Shown one piece after another: positions 8,887 to 18,251 of a DNA stretch of 64,000 nt. The stretch is from PALSA-555 sp963821325. GTDB taxonomy: Bacteria > Actinomycetota > Acidimicrobiia > IMCC26256 > PALSA-555. Positions within the stretch are counted from its first letter, which is position 1; every line of letters begins with the position of its first letter. Where the stretch lies: assembly GCA_963821325.1 (NCBI GenBank), contig CAWGDC010000005.1, positions 310,001 to 374,000 on the forward strand, read 5' to 3'. The notes beneath the pieces were generated by a model. The model saw only the letters and a program-made list of their open reading frames with translations, did no database searches and was not told the DNA's origin. The translations under genes were made by a program, and so were the position numbers.

Positions 8887-9867
8887 CTAGACGGCCTCGG
8901 TGACGTCGACCGCGCCGGAGAGGAGCTGGCCGACGCTGCCCGAGTGGCGCGCGCGAAAGTCCCGCACGGTGTAGCCCGTGACCGTCGTCGCGACGGCGGC
9001 GCGTGCGGTCGCGGCGCGTTGCATCCCGAACATGGGGGCCAGCTCCCCGAAGTAGCCGCCGGGCTCCACCGAGGTGAAGCGCTCCTCGGTACCGTCCTCG
9101 CGGATGCGGATCAGGTCGATGGTGCCGCGCTCGACGGTGTAGACGAGCTCGCCGGCGTCACCCTGACGGAACAGGATCTCACCAGGTTCGAGCTGCACGG
9201 TCTCGGGTGCACGCGACTCGGTGTCGCGACGCGGGGTGAGGTTCACGATGCGATCCGCGAGTGGCACCAGACGGTCGTCGTGCGTCGCGACGATCACGAG
9301 ACGGCCGCTGTCGGCGAGGCTGCGCAGGAGTCGGATCACCCCGTCGACCTGCAGGTAGTCGAGATGGGCGGTGGGCTCGTCGGCGAGCAGGACCGGCGGG
9401 TCGTGCGCCAACGCCCGCGCGATCGCGACGCGCTGCTGCTGACCGCCCGACAGGTCACCGGGCCGGTGCTCGACGCGGTCGGACAGCCCGACCTGGTCGA
9501 GCAGGTCCAGCGCCCGGTGGCGGGCCGCCCGCGGCCGCACCCCGGCGCCGCGTAGCGGGATCTGGACGTTCTCGGAGGCGGTGAGGCTGGGGAGCAGGTT
9601 GAACGCCTGGAACACGATCCCCACCCGGCGTCGCCGGTACTGGGTCAGCGCGCCGCCGCTCAACCCCACGACCTGGGTGTCACCGACCATCACCGACCCG
9701 GACGACGGGGTGAGGATCCCGGCGAGCACCGAGAGCAGCGTGGTCTTGCCGCAGCCGCTGGCGCCGAGGAGCAGCACGAGCTCGCCGCCGCGGGTGTCGA
9801 GGTGGAAGTTGTCGATCGGTCGGACGATGTACCCGCCGCTCGAGTACTCGATCGTGAGGTCCCGCAC
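8887..9867 (-). CDS. ABC transporter ATPase fused to a cyclic-nucleotide-binding domain
   Basis: 326 residues from the GTG at 9867. Residues 1-215 are a MacB/LolD-class ATPase: Walker A GASGCGKT 35-42, Q-loop FQAFNLLP, signature LSGGQQQR, Walker B VLLADEP, H-loop THD. Residues about 222-326 form a cNMP-binding barrel with the phosphate-binding cassette FGE (273-275) and R284 in QRAATARA, the residues that hold the cyclic phosphate. Such fusions are rare. The true start may be the GTG at 9944, which overlaps the permease stop (GTGA), if one base is missing near 9877; that would restore the family's usual LEVRDL opening. Partner of the permease; probably nucleotide-gated (inference). Confidence 0.88.
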   Translation of the reverse strand: MRDLTIEYSSGGYIVRPIDNFHLDTRGGELVLLLGASGCGKTTLLSVLAGILTPSSGSVMVGDTQVVGLSGGALTQYRRRRVGIVFQAFNLLPSLTASENVQIPLRGAGVRPRAARHRALDLLDQVGLSDRVEHRPGDLSGGQQQRVAIARALAHDPPVLLADEPTAHLDYLQVDGVIRLLRSLADSGRLVIVATHDDRLVPLADRIVNLTPRRDTESRAPETVQLEPGEILFRQGDAGELVYTVERGTIDLIRIREDGTEERFTSVEPGGYFGELAPMFGMQRAATARAAVATTVTGYTVRDFRARHSGSVGQLLSGAVDVTEAV

Positions 9868-9940
9868 CTCGAGGTGCGCGGCGCGGCGGATCGGCGAACG
9901 CCCCGTGGGCGGAGCCGGCCGCGGGGCTGGGCGGCGCGGC

Positions 9941-11005
9941 TCACCCGAAGGCCAAGGCGGGATCGACGCCGACGGCGCGGCGCAGGCCGACGAGGCTGGC
10001 GAGGATCCCGACCACCACGGCGATGCCGGCCAGACCGACGTAGGTCCCGGTCGAGATCTCGACGCGGAGGGCGAGCGAGCCGTGCAACGCGACCGCCATG
10101 AGGGTGGCGACGACCGCCGCGGCCAGGGCGATCACGACGGCCTCGATCGCCAGGCTCACGAAGAGGCCGAGGCTGGCGAACCCGGTGGCCTTGAGGACCG
10201 CGAAGTCGCGTTGGCGCTCGATGACGGTCAGGTACACGATCGAGCCGATGATGCCGGCCGCGATGAGCCACAACAGCGCGTTGAGGAAGCCGATCGTGCT
10301 CGTCGCGTTCTTCAACGGGCGGCGCAGGTCACCCGCGGCCTGGCTCGGCGTCTGGACCTTGAAGCCGGGCGGCGCGCGTGGCGGGCACGCCGCGGGTCAC
10401 GATGGAGGTCGCGAGCGGCTGGTCGGCGAACGCGATGGCGCAGGCGTCCTGGATGCTCATCACCACCGTCGGCTGCCCGCCGAGGACCGTGTTGCCGTCG
10501 TAGGTGCCGACGACCCGGAAGCGCCGCCCGCCGAGCCTGACCGTCTGGCCGATTCCGACGCCGAGCGTCGTGTCGGCGACCAGCTCACCCGATCGGCGCG
10601 GGTTGCGACCGCTCGTGGCGCTCGGGCCGATCCCGCCGATCGTGTCGCCGAAGACCATCGCGTTGAGCGGGGTGGGGCGGGGGAACGTGATCCCCGTGAC
10701 GACCATCGGGTCGGCCTCGCGTACCCCGGGGGTGCGCGCCACCTGGGTCGCCAGCGCGGCGGGGAACGGGGCGCTCGTCGTGAACGGGCCGGGGCACTGC
10801 TGGGCACGATCCAGCTGTCGGCGTGGAACGCCGCGACGGTGCGGTCGACCTCGTCGGCGAACCCCGAGTTCATGCCCGAGAGCAGCAGGGTGATGCCGAA
10901 CACCAGTCCCGTCGCGAGCACCGCGATGACGAACCGCCGGCGGCGCCACTGGAGGTCGCGGAGACTGATCAGCCACACGCCGGTTGCGCCCCGCTGCGCG
11001 CCCAT
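9941..11005 (-). CDS. ABC transporter permease, FtsX/MacB type, two frameshifts
   Basis: 354 residues when a missing base near 10785-10794 and an extra base near 10375-10390 are allowed for; the two changes cancel. Piece 1 (from 11005) has a membrane helix at about 25-45; piece 2 is the soluble extracytoplasmic domain with PLNAMVFGDT and VVGTYDGNTV; piece 3 has three helices ending VGVDPALAFG, the FtsX-domain close. This four-helix design is that of exporters of lipids, peptides or macrolides. Its stop overlaps a possible GTG of the ATPase gene. It is divergent from the adenylate cyclase gene. Confidence 0.85.
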
Positions 11006-11279
11006 CCCATCGCGACACTCCCCACCACGCCGGGCAGTATCTCACGGCGTGCCGCGCCCCGCACGGCGGTCGGTGCGTGGTCGCCCGTCGCGCCGCGCCG
11101 CGCCGTGCTCGCTGACGTCGCCACCGGCCCGCGGTAGGTTCGCGGGGCTCGCGCGCGACGATGGGATGCGAAGGGGGCGCTCGTGCACGGGGAAGGGGTC
11201 GGGCCCACGTCCGGCCAGCGGCCACCGCGGGCCACCGCGCCGATGACCGCTCGGCGCCCGTCGGGGATCGGCTAGCTCG
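11006..11279. other. Divergent intergenic region, ABC exporter / adenylate cyclase
   Basis: 274 bases without a convincing gene. It must hold promoters for both the exporter operon and the cyclase. I looked for a CRP-like TGTGA-N6-TCACA site and saw none; no strong -35/-10 pair stands out. GGGGAG lies about 12 bases before the permease ATG. Confidence 0.5.
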
Positions 11280-13140
11280 ATGCGACACCGCGTCGTGCGC
11301 CGCGTCGTCGTCGCGCTCGGCGGTCGCGCTCGTCGTCGTCGGCGTCGCGGCGGTCGGGTTGGACGTGGGAGCGTTCAGCGGCTTCCAACGGCGCGCGTCG
11401 GACGCGCTGTTCCCGTCCGCCGCGACGAGCCCGCAGGTCGTCGTGGTCGGGATCGACCAGCGGTCCGAGCGGGCGCTGAACGCCGCGTTCCCGTGGTCGC
11501 GTGCGACCGAGGCCACGCTGGCCGACCAGCTCGCCGCCGCCGGCGCCCGAGCCGTGGTGTGGGACGTCGTGTTCATCGGCCCCTCGCGCGACGGCGCGGC
11601 GGACGACGCGGCGCTCGAGGCGGGGCTGCGGTCCCTGCCGGCCACGGTGCTCGCCGAGACGGGCGGCCTGAAGCCGGGACCCGACCCTGGGCTCGACGCG
11701 CTGGCCGGACCGACCGGTCCGTACGCGCCGATCGCGGACGCAGCCGGCAACACCGTGGCCGAGACCGAGGTGCTCCCGGATCCGGCCGACGGGGTGGTGC
11801 GCACCCTGCCCCTCGTCGTCGAGCTCCAAGACGGGACGCTCGTCCCGTCCCTGTCGCTCGCGGCGCTGCGTGCGCTGCACGGGGACACATCCGCGTTGAC
11901 CGTGCAGCCGAACGGGGTGCAGGCCGCCGGCCGCTTCATCCCGACCGAGGGGCTGCACCTCCTGCGCTTGAACTGGGCGAACGGGCTCCGCGGCGAGGCC
12001 GGACAGCCGTCCTACGTGTCCGCGATCGACGTCCTCGACGGCCACGTCTCGCCCCGTCGCCTCGCCGGCAAGGTCGTCTTCGTCGGTGCCACCGACCCGC
12101 TCATCGGCGACCACGAGCTCGTCCCGATCAACAAGACGAGCGGCATGCCCGGCGTGTTCATCCACGCCAACGCCCTCAACACCATGCTGACCGCCTCGTA
12201 CCTGACGCCGGTCTCACACCTCGAGACGGACTTCTGGATCGCGCTGCTCGTGCTGATCGTCGCGTTCGGCGTCATGATCCTGCCGGTCTGGACGTCCAGC
12301 CTGCTGACCGCGGTCCTCGCCGGCGCCTACCTGGCCTTCTGCATCGTGCGGTTCGATGGCGGGCACGTCGAGGACATCTTCTACCCGCTCGCCGCGCTCG
12401 TTGTCGGGTTCGTCGTGGCGCTCGGTGCCCGCTACGCCACCGAGACGCGCCGCCGCCGCCGGGTGTCGGCGCTCTTCGCCCAGTACGTCCCCGAGGCGGT
12501 CGCCCGCCAGCTCGAGGAGTCCGGGCAGGTCGACGCCGCCATCGAGGGGGAGCGGCTCGACGTCAGCCTGTTCTTCTGCGACCTCCGGGGCTTCACGTCG
12601 CTGTCCGCCACGCTCGAGCCGTCCCAGGTCCGCGCCATGCTGAACCAGTTCTACGAGCTGCTCACCGAGGTCATCCTCTCTCGGGGCGGCACCGTGCTGA
12701 AGTTCGTCGGCGACGAGGTGTTCGCGGTGTTCGGCGCCCCCCTCCCCGTTGAGCATCACCCGCAGGTCGCGCTCGACTGCGCGATGGAGATCCAACAGCG
12801 CGCCCCCGAGCTCGCCGAGCAGCTCGCCGACCTCCACATCCCCGCCGTCCAGTTCGGGATCGGCATGAACAGCGGCCCCGTGGTCGCGGCCCACGTCGGC
12901 GGGGGGCGACGACGCCAGTACGACGTCGTCGGTGACACCGTGAACCTCGCCAGTCGCCTCTGCGGGCAGGCCGGGAAAGGCGAGATCGTGCTCACCGAGG
13001 CGATGCTCGCCATCCTCGACGTCCCGCCGGCGCACGAATTGATGGGCGCGGTCGCCCTGAAGGGCCTCGACGAGCCCGTCCCGCTCGTGCGCGTCGTCGT
13101 CACCGCGACCACGCCGGTCGAGCCCGTCGCGACGGGCTGA
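11280..13140 (+). CDS. CHASE2-domain adenylate cyclase (class III), frameshifted near start
   Basis: 619 residues if the ATG at 11280 is used and one extra G near 11321 is removed; the N-terminus then reads VVVALAVALVVVGVAAV, a clean membrane anchor. Order: N-terminal helix, extracytoplasmic CHASE2 sensor (about 25-330, with VVGIDQRSE and VFVGATDP), three helices (about 335-405), then a class III cyclase domain. Metal Asp434 and Asp478, K474 and D548 at the purine-selecting positions (ATP rather than GTP), and N555 and R559 are all present, so it should make cAMP. It is divergent from an ABC operon whose ATPase has a cNMP domain. No clear Shine-Dalgarno, so the start is tentative. Confidence 0.88.
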
Positions 13141-13231
13141 CCGCCGATCCGGTCGATCCGCCGGCCCGCGGGCGCCGGGCGGGGTCCCGGGTCGGTTGCG
13201 GCGCCCGACGGCGCAGCGCGAGCGTGGCGCC

Positions 13232-14404
13232 ATGACGCAGCCCTTCCTCGAGGTCGCCAGCATCGACTACCCGATCGTGGACGCCGACGCGCACGTCAAC
13301 GAGCCGCCCGACACCTGGCAGACGCGGGTGCCGGCGAGGCTGCGGGACCGTGCCCCGAAGGTCGTCCACACCGACGACGGTGACGTGTGGTCCTTCGACG
13401 ACGGGAAGGCCATGCGGCCCGTCGGGCTCACCGCGACCGCCGGCCTGTCGTTCCCCCAGTTTCGGCCATCCGGCATCACCTACGACAGCATGCGGCCCGG
13501 GTCCTTCGACACGAAGGCCCGCCTCGCCGACCTCGACGCCGACGGGATCTACGCCCAGGTGCTCTACCCGAGCGTGACCCTCTCGGGCGCCAAGATGTAC
13601 GGCAAGGAGCCGGAGCTGCAGGTCGCGTGCGTCCGCGCGTACAACGAGTGGCTCGCCGAGTTCTGCGACGGCTCCGACGGCCGGCTCATCGGGCAGGGCA
13701 TCCTGCCGACGACCAGCGTCGACGACACGATCGCCGAAGCCGAGCGGGCCCTCGAGCTCGGGCACCGCGGCGTCGTCATCTCCGCGTTCCCGAACGGCAG
13801 CCTCGACGCCGACCCCGACGACGACCGCTTCTGGGCGTTCGCGCAGGAGGCAGACCTCCCCGTCGCGGTGCACATCGGCAGCTTCCTGAAGGGCCAGTCG
13901 GCCAAGCCGCCGCCGATGGACACGCTGGCGTTCATGGGCGTCGCGGGCGCGAGCAAGGCCGGCGCGCACACCATCCCCGTCGTGTGCGACCTCATCTTCT
14001 CGGGCATCTTCGAGCGCTTCACCAACCTCAAGTTGCTCCTCGTGGAGGCCAACATTGGCTGGATCCCCACGCTCCTCGAGCAGGTCGACGACATGTTCCT
14101 GCGGTACCGCTGGTTCACGAACGGCGTCGAGCAGATGCGGACCATGCCGAGCCGGATCTTCCATCGCAACTTCTGGGCCACGTTCATGATCGACACGGTC
14201 GGCATCGAGCTGCGCCACCGGATGAACCTCGGTCATCTCCTCTGGTCCACGGACTACCCGCATACCGGCACGGACTGGCCGAACAACCGGGTGAGCATCG
14301 AGCGCGACTTCCGCGGCGTCCCCGCCGACGAGGTGCGCCGCATGCTCCACGACAACTGCAAGGCGCTCTACCGCCTCGACCACATCCCGGACACGCTGCG
14401 CTGA
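13232..14404 (+). CDS. Amidohydrolase family protein (PF04909 type)
   Basis: 390 residues. Metal motif IVDADAHVNEP (D17, D19, H21, E24), AVHIGSF, and the late WSTDYPHTGTDWP. The ATG at 13232 has no good Shine-Dalgarno. It is the first gene of a tight five-gene plus-strand operon (gaps of 37, 9, -4 and -1 bases) with two SDRs, a second small amidohydrolase and a 2-hydroxyacid dehydrogenase, so it probably hydrolyses or decarboxylates an intermediate that those reductases handle. Substrate unknown. Confidence 0.92.
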   Translation: MTQPFLEVASIDYPIVDADAHVNEPPDTWQTRVPARLRDRAPKVVHTDDGDVWSFDDGKAMRPVGLTATAGLSFPQFRPSGITYDSMRPGSFDTKARLADLDADGIYAQVLYPSVTLSGAKMYGKEPELQVACVRAYNEWLAEFCDGSDGRLIGQGILPTTSVDDTIAEAERALELGHRGVVISAFPNGSLDADPDDDRFWAFAQEADLPVAVHIGSFLKGQSAKPPPMDTLAFMGVAGASKAGAHTIPVVCDLIFSGIFERFTNLKLLLVEANIGWIPTLLEQVDDMFLRYRWFTNGVEQMRTMPSRIFHRNFWATFMIDTVGIELRHRMNLGHLLWSTDYPHTGTDWPNNRVSIERDFRGVPADEVRRMLHDNCKALYRLDHIPDTLR

Positions 14405-14441
14405 GCGCCCGACCCCCCGGCCCCCCCGGGTCGTCTCGCCG

Positions 14442-15377
14442 ATGAGCGACGCGTCGTCCGAGCTGCGCTTCGACGGTCGCGTCGCGGTCGTGACCGGCGC
14501 CGGCCGGAACCTGGGCCGCGCCTACGCGCTGCTCCTCGCGGCGCGGGGCGCCCGCGTCGTCGTGAACGACCTCGGGGTCGCGATCAGCGACACCGACGGT
14601 GCGGGCACGCCGCCGGCGGCGAACCCGGCGCGGGACGTCGTCGCCGAGATCGAGGCGGCCGGCGGCGCCGCCGTGCTGAGCGAGGACAGCGTCGCCACCC
14701 CGGCCGGCGGTGCCGCGATCGTGCAGACCGCGCTGGACGCCTTCGGGCGTGTCGACATCGTCGTGAACAACGCCGGGGTGGTCCGCCAGGCGCCGTTCGC
14801 CGAGTACGGACCCCAGCTCCTCGACGACGAGCTGGCCTCCCAGCTCGGCGGGCACTTCAACGTGACCCGTGCCGCCTGGCCGGCGCTGAGCGCCGCCGGC
14901 CACGGCCGCGTCCTGAACCTCTCCTCGGGCGCCGGGCTCTGGGGCGTCCCGCAGATGACGGGCTACGCCGCGGCGAAGCTGGGGATCGTCGGCTTCACCC
15001 GCGCGCTCGCGCTCGAAGGCGCGACACACGGCATCACCGTCAACGTCGTCGCCCCCTGCGCCAAGACCCGACCCGGCGGGTTCGGGCCGATCCCCGCCTC
15101 CCCGGCGCTGCATGCCTGGCTGTCCGTCGACGAGGTGGCACCGGTGGTGACGTGGCTCGTCCACGAGGACTGCACGGTGACCGGCGAGTGCTTCAGCGTC
15201 GGCGGCGGCTACGTCGGCCGGGTCACGGTCGCGGTGAACGACGGCTGGCGGGGCCGGCCCCTCACCCCCGAACGGGTGCGGGACGACTGGGCCGCGGTGA
15301 TGGCCGACGGGCCGTGGACGCCGCTGCCCGCCGGGCGCGGCGACCTCGACCGCATGCTCGACGGCTTCCGGCCATGA
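14442..15377 (+). CDS. Short-chain dehydrogenase/reductase, extended type
   Basis: 311 residues, with TGAGRNLG in the nucleotide loop, GARVVVNDLG, NNAG and the catalytic YAAAK. The C-terminal extension and opening match the SDR at 3397-4380, so the two are probably paralogues acting on CoA-linked 3-hydroxy intermediates (inference). ATG start at 14442, 37 bases after the amidohydrolase; no strong ribosome-binding site. Second gene of the operon. Confidence 0.92.
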   Translation: MSDASSELRFDGRVAVVTGAGRNLGRAYALLLAARGARVVVNDLGVAISDTDGAGTPPAANPARDVVAEIEAAGGAAVLSEDSVATPAGGAAIVQTALDAFGRVDIVVNNAGVVRQAPFAEYGPQLLDDELASQLGGHFNVTRAAWPALSAAGHGRVLNLSSGAGLWGVPQMTGYAAAKLGIVGFTRALALEGATHGITVNVVAPCAKTRPGGFGPIPASPALHAWLSVDEVAPVVTWLVHEDCTVTGECFSVGGGYVGRVTVAVNDGWRGRPLTPERVRDDWAAVMADGPWTPLPAGRGDLDRMLDGFRP

Positions 15378-15386
15378 GCGCCCGCC

Positions 15387-16151
15387 GTGGGTGACCGGCT
15401 CGCCGGCCGCACCGCGCTCGTCACCGGCGCGGCATCGGGAATTGGCGCGGCGTGCGTCGCCCGCTTCGCCGACGAGGGCGCCGTCGTCGCCGGGCTCGAC
15501 GTCGCCGAGCGACCCGACCCGTCCGCCGCGACCGCCTGGTGGCACGCCGACGTCCGCGACGAGGCCCGCATCGAGGCGGTCGTCGCCGACGCCGTCGACA
15601 CCCTCGGGCACCTCGACGTGCTCGTCAACGCCGCCGGTGTCTTGTCGATCGGCCGAGCCGACGTGATGGAACGCGACGAGTGGGACCGGGTCCTCGGCGT
15701 CAACCTCACCGGCACGTGGCTCGTCTCGAAGCACGTCGTGCGGCACATGGTCGAGCGTGGCGCCGGCAGCATCGTGAACCTCGCCAGCATCGAGGGGCTC
15801 CTCGGCTTCTCCGGCCAGACCGCGTACAACGTCTCCAAGGGTGGGGTGGTGCTGCTGACCCGCAACATGGCGACCGACTTCGGTTCCGCCGGCGTGCGCG
15901 TCAACTGCCTCTGTCCCGGGCTCATCGACACGCCGCTCACCGCGGTGCTGCGCGACCCCGCGTTCGCGACGGTCCGCGAGCGGTTCGTCGACTGGCACCT
16001 GCTCGGCCGGGCCGGCCACCCCGACGAGGTCGCGGCCGCCGCGCTGTTCCTCGCCTCGGACGACGCCTCGTTCGTCCACGGGGCCGCCCTCACCGTCGAC
16101 GGCGGGCTCACCGCCGGCCGGCGCCTCCTCGCACCCGACGAGAGCCCGTGA
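15387..16151 (+). CDS. Short-chain dehydrogenase/reductase, classical
   Basis: 254 residues, standard length. TGAASGIG nucleotide motif, an acidic residue after beta-2 (GLDVAERPD) that favours NAD over NADP, NAAG, the catalytic YNVSK, and the usual VDGG close. GTG start at 15387, 9 bases after the preceding stop. Its stop overlaps the GTG of the next gene (GTGA). It resembles 3-oxoacyl-ACP reductase-like alcohol dehydrogenases; the substrate is undetermined. Confidence 0.92.
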   Translation: MGDRLAGRTALVTGAASGIGAACVARFADEGAVVAGLDVAERPDPSAATAWWHADVRDEARIEAVVADAVDTLGHLDVLVNAAGVLSIGRADVMERDEWDRVLGVNLTGTWLVSKHVVRHMVERGAGSIVNLASIEGLLGFSGQTAYNVSKGGVVLLTRNMATDFGSAGVRVNCLCPGLIDTPLTAVLRDPAFATVRERFVDWHLLGRAGHPDEVAAAALFLASDDASFVHGAALTVDGGLTAGRRLLAPDESP

Positions 16152-16957
16152 CCGCGGTCATCGACACCCACGTGCACGTCGTCGCCGCCGACGAGGCCAC
16201 CTATCCGCTCAACCCCAGCGGCGCGACCGGCCCCTGGTACCGGGACGACCCCTGCACGCTGGAGCGGCTCCTCGGCCTCCTCGACGACCACGACGTCGCC
16301 GGCGCCGTCCTCGTCCAGGCCATCAGCGCCTACCGGTACGACAACCGGTACACCCTCGACGCCGCCGCCCGCAGCCCCGGTCGCTGCACCCCCGTCGCGT
16401 GCCCCGACCTGGCGGGACCCGACCCGGCCGGTGAGGCGGCGCGCCTCGTCGCCGCCGGCGCGCGCGGGCTGCGCTGGGTCGCGATCCACGACGGCGGCCT
16501 CCGAGAGCCCGCCGCGGTGTGGGCCGTCGCCGAACACCACCGGCTCCCCGTCGTCGTCACCCTTCTCGCCGCCCACCTGCCCGCCCTCGCCGACGCGCTG
16601 CCGCGGCTCCCCGCCATCCCGCTCGCCCTCGACCACTGCGGCTTCGCCGACTTCACCCACGGCGTCCCCGACGAGCTCGCCGCCCTCGCCCGTGCCCCGA
16701 ACCTCGCGTTGAAGGTGTCGACGATCGCGCTCGACCACGCGGCGGCGCACGGTGACGTCCGCGAGCTGCTCGCGGAGCTCGTCGCCCGCTTCGGCGCCGA
16801 CCGGCTCATGTGGGGCTCGGACTACAGCCAGACCCACGACCGCCCCTACGGCGACGTCGTCGAGTACGCGCGCCACGCCGCGTCGAAGCTGGGCGACCAC
16901 GACCGCGACGCCTTCCTCGCCGGCACCGCCCGCGCCTACTGGCCGGAGCTGCGCTGA
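16148..16957 (+). CDS. Small amidohydrolase (lactonase/decarboxylase-like, PF04909)
   Basis: 269 residues, shorter than the other amidohydrolases here and of the 2-pyrone-4,6-dicarboxylate lactonase/fuconolactonase subgroup: it opens VIDTHVHVV (D6, H8, H10) rather than DxDxH, then LDHCGF and MWGSDYSQTH. It starts at a GTG overlapping the SDR stop and its own stop overlaps the next ATG, so it is translationally coupled on both sides. A lactonase-type step between an SDR and a D-2-hydroxyacid dehydrogenase fits a sugar-acid or cyclic-acid pathway (inference). Confidence 0.92.
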   Translation: MTAVIDTHVHVVAADEATYPLNPSGATGPWYRDDPCTLERLLGLLDDHDVAGAVLVQAISAYRYDNRYTLDAAARSPGRCTPVACPDLAGPDPAGEAARLVAAGARGLRWVAIHDGGLREPAAVWAVAEHHRLPVVVTLLAAHLPALADALPRLPAIPLALDHCGFADFTHGVPDELAALARAPNLALKVSTIALDHAAAHGDVRELLAELVARFGADRLMWGSDYSQTHDRPYGDVVEYARHAASKLGDHDRDAFLAGTARAYWPELR

Positions 16958-17883
16958 TGCGCGTCCTGACCCACGTCCGGGGCCCCGTCGCGCGGCAGGT
17001 GCAGGCCGCCGTGCCCGACGTCGAGGTCGTCGAGATCCCCGGCGACGGCGACCTCGACCCGGGCCTCGAGGGCGAGGTGCTCTTCACCATCCCGTGGGAC
17101 CTCCCCAACCTCGAGCACGTCCTCGGCCGCGGCGTTCGGTGGGTCCACACCATGGGCACCGGCGTCGACCGGTTCCCGCTCGCGCTCGTCGGTGACCGCA
17201 CCCTCACCTGCTCCCGCGGCGCGAGCGCCGTCCCGATCGCCGAATGGGTCATGGCCCAGCTCCTCGCCGTCGAGAAGCACCTCCCCGACGCGTGGATCAC
17301 CGAAGGCCCCGACCAGTGGCACACCGCGCAGCTCGGCGGGCTCGCCGGGCGGACCCTCGGCCTGGTCGGGCTCGGCGGCATCGGCGCCGCGGTCGCCGAG
17401 CGGGCCCTGCCCTTCGGGATGCGCGTCGTGGCGCGCCGCCGCCGCGACCGGCCGTCGCCCGTTGCCGGCGTCGAGCAGGTCGGCTCCCTCGACGCCGTCC
17501 TCGGCGTCGCCGACCACCTGGTGCTGACGGCACCCGCGACCCCCGAGACCCGCCACCTCCTCGACGCGGCCGCGTTCGGGCGCATGCGCCGCGGCGTGCA
17601 CATCGTGAACATCGCCCGCGGTGCCCTCATCGACCAGGACGCGCTCCGTGTCGCCCTCGACGACGGCACCGTCTCGATCGCGTCGCTCGACACCGTGGAG
17701 CCTGAGCCGCTCCCGGCGGGGCACTGGATGTACACCCACCCGCGGGTCCATCTCAGCCCGCACATCTCGTGGAGCATGCCGGCGGCCAGCGACGTCCTCG
17801 TCGAGATCTTCGTCGAGAACCTGCGCCGCTACCGGGCCGGGGAGCCCCTCGAGGGGATCGTCGACGTCGACGCCGGCTACTGA
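16957..17883 (+). CDS. D-isomer-specific 2-hydroxyacid dehydrogenase
   Basis: 308 residues. Rossmann GLGGIG at 138-143, catalytic Arg221 in NIARGALID, Glu248/Glu250 in EPEP, and the acid-base His269 in LSPHISW. It interconverts a D-2-hydroxy acid and a 2-oxo acid with NAD(P). The Arg-rich stretch after beta-2 (VVARRRRDRP) suggests NADP(H), as in hydroxypyruvate/glyoxylate reductases. Its ATG overlaps the amidohydrolase stop (TGATG). Last gene of the operon; it overlaps the convergent DUF4499-like gene by 7 bases. Confidence 0.93.
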   Translation: MRVLTHVRGPVARQVQAAVPDVEVVEIPGDGDLDPGLEGEVLFTIPWDLPNLEHVLGRGVRWVHTMGTGVDRFPLALVGDRTLTCSRGASAVPIAEWVMAQLLAVEKHLPDAWITEGPDQWHTAQLGGLAGRTLGLVGLGGIGAAVAERALPFGMRVVARRRRDRPSPVAGVEQVGSLDAVLGVADHLVLTAPATPETRHLLDAAAFGRMRRGVHIVNIARGALIDQDALRVALDDGTVSIASLDTVEPEPLPAGHWMYTHPRVHLSPHISWSMPAASDVLVEIFVENLRRYRAGEPLEGIVDVDAGY

Positions 17884-18218
17884 GCGTCGCGTCGCGCGGC
17901 CGCGAGGGCCTGCAGCGACGGGAACCCGACCCCGAGGGTCTGGCCCGCCCAGCGGCGCGCCGACGCGGTGAAGCCGGCGCGCTGCGCCGCCCGATACGTG
18001 TAGACGGCCTCGGCGACGTGGATCGCGACCGACCCCCAGAAGAGCCACCGCAGCCCGCGCCAGCCCGTTCGCCGGGCCAGCACGCCGGTGAGCGCGACGC
18101 CGCCGGTGTTCGTCAGCCACCAGCGGGGCGCCACGGCCACGAACGTGTCGGCGCGCGGCGACCCTGCCGCGGCGTGGGGTCGGGTCTCGACGTCGATGGC
18201 CACAGGGCATGCTCGCAC
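17877..18218 (-). CDS. DUF4499/TMEM254-like membrane protein
   Basis: 113 residues from the GTG at 18218, or 108 from the GTG at 18203 (VAIDVETRP). The core WGSVAIHVAEAVYTY, then an RWAGQT and GFPSL pattern, resembles the DUF4499 (TMEM254-like) fold known mainly from animals. Three hydrophobic segments are likely. It ends a minus-strand operon with the PhyH-like oxygenase, DUF35, thiolase-fold and CaiB genes. Function unknown. Confidence 0.75.
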   Translation of the reverse strand: MRACPVAIDVETRPHAAAGSPRADTFVAVAPRWWLTNTGGVALTGVLARRTGWRGLRWLFWGSVAIHVAEAVYTYRAAQRAGFTASARRWAGQTLGVGFPSLQALAAARRDAQ

Positions 18219-18251
18219 ACCCGGGTGCCGGGCGCGACGGCCCGACCGGTG

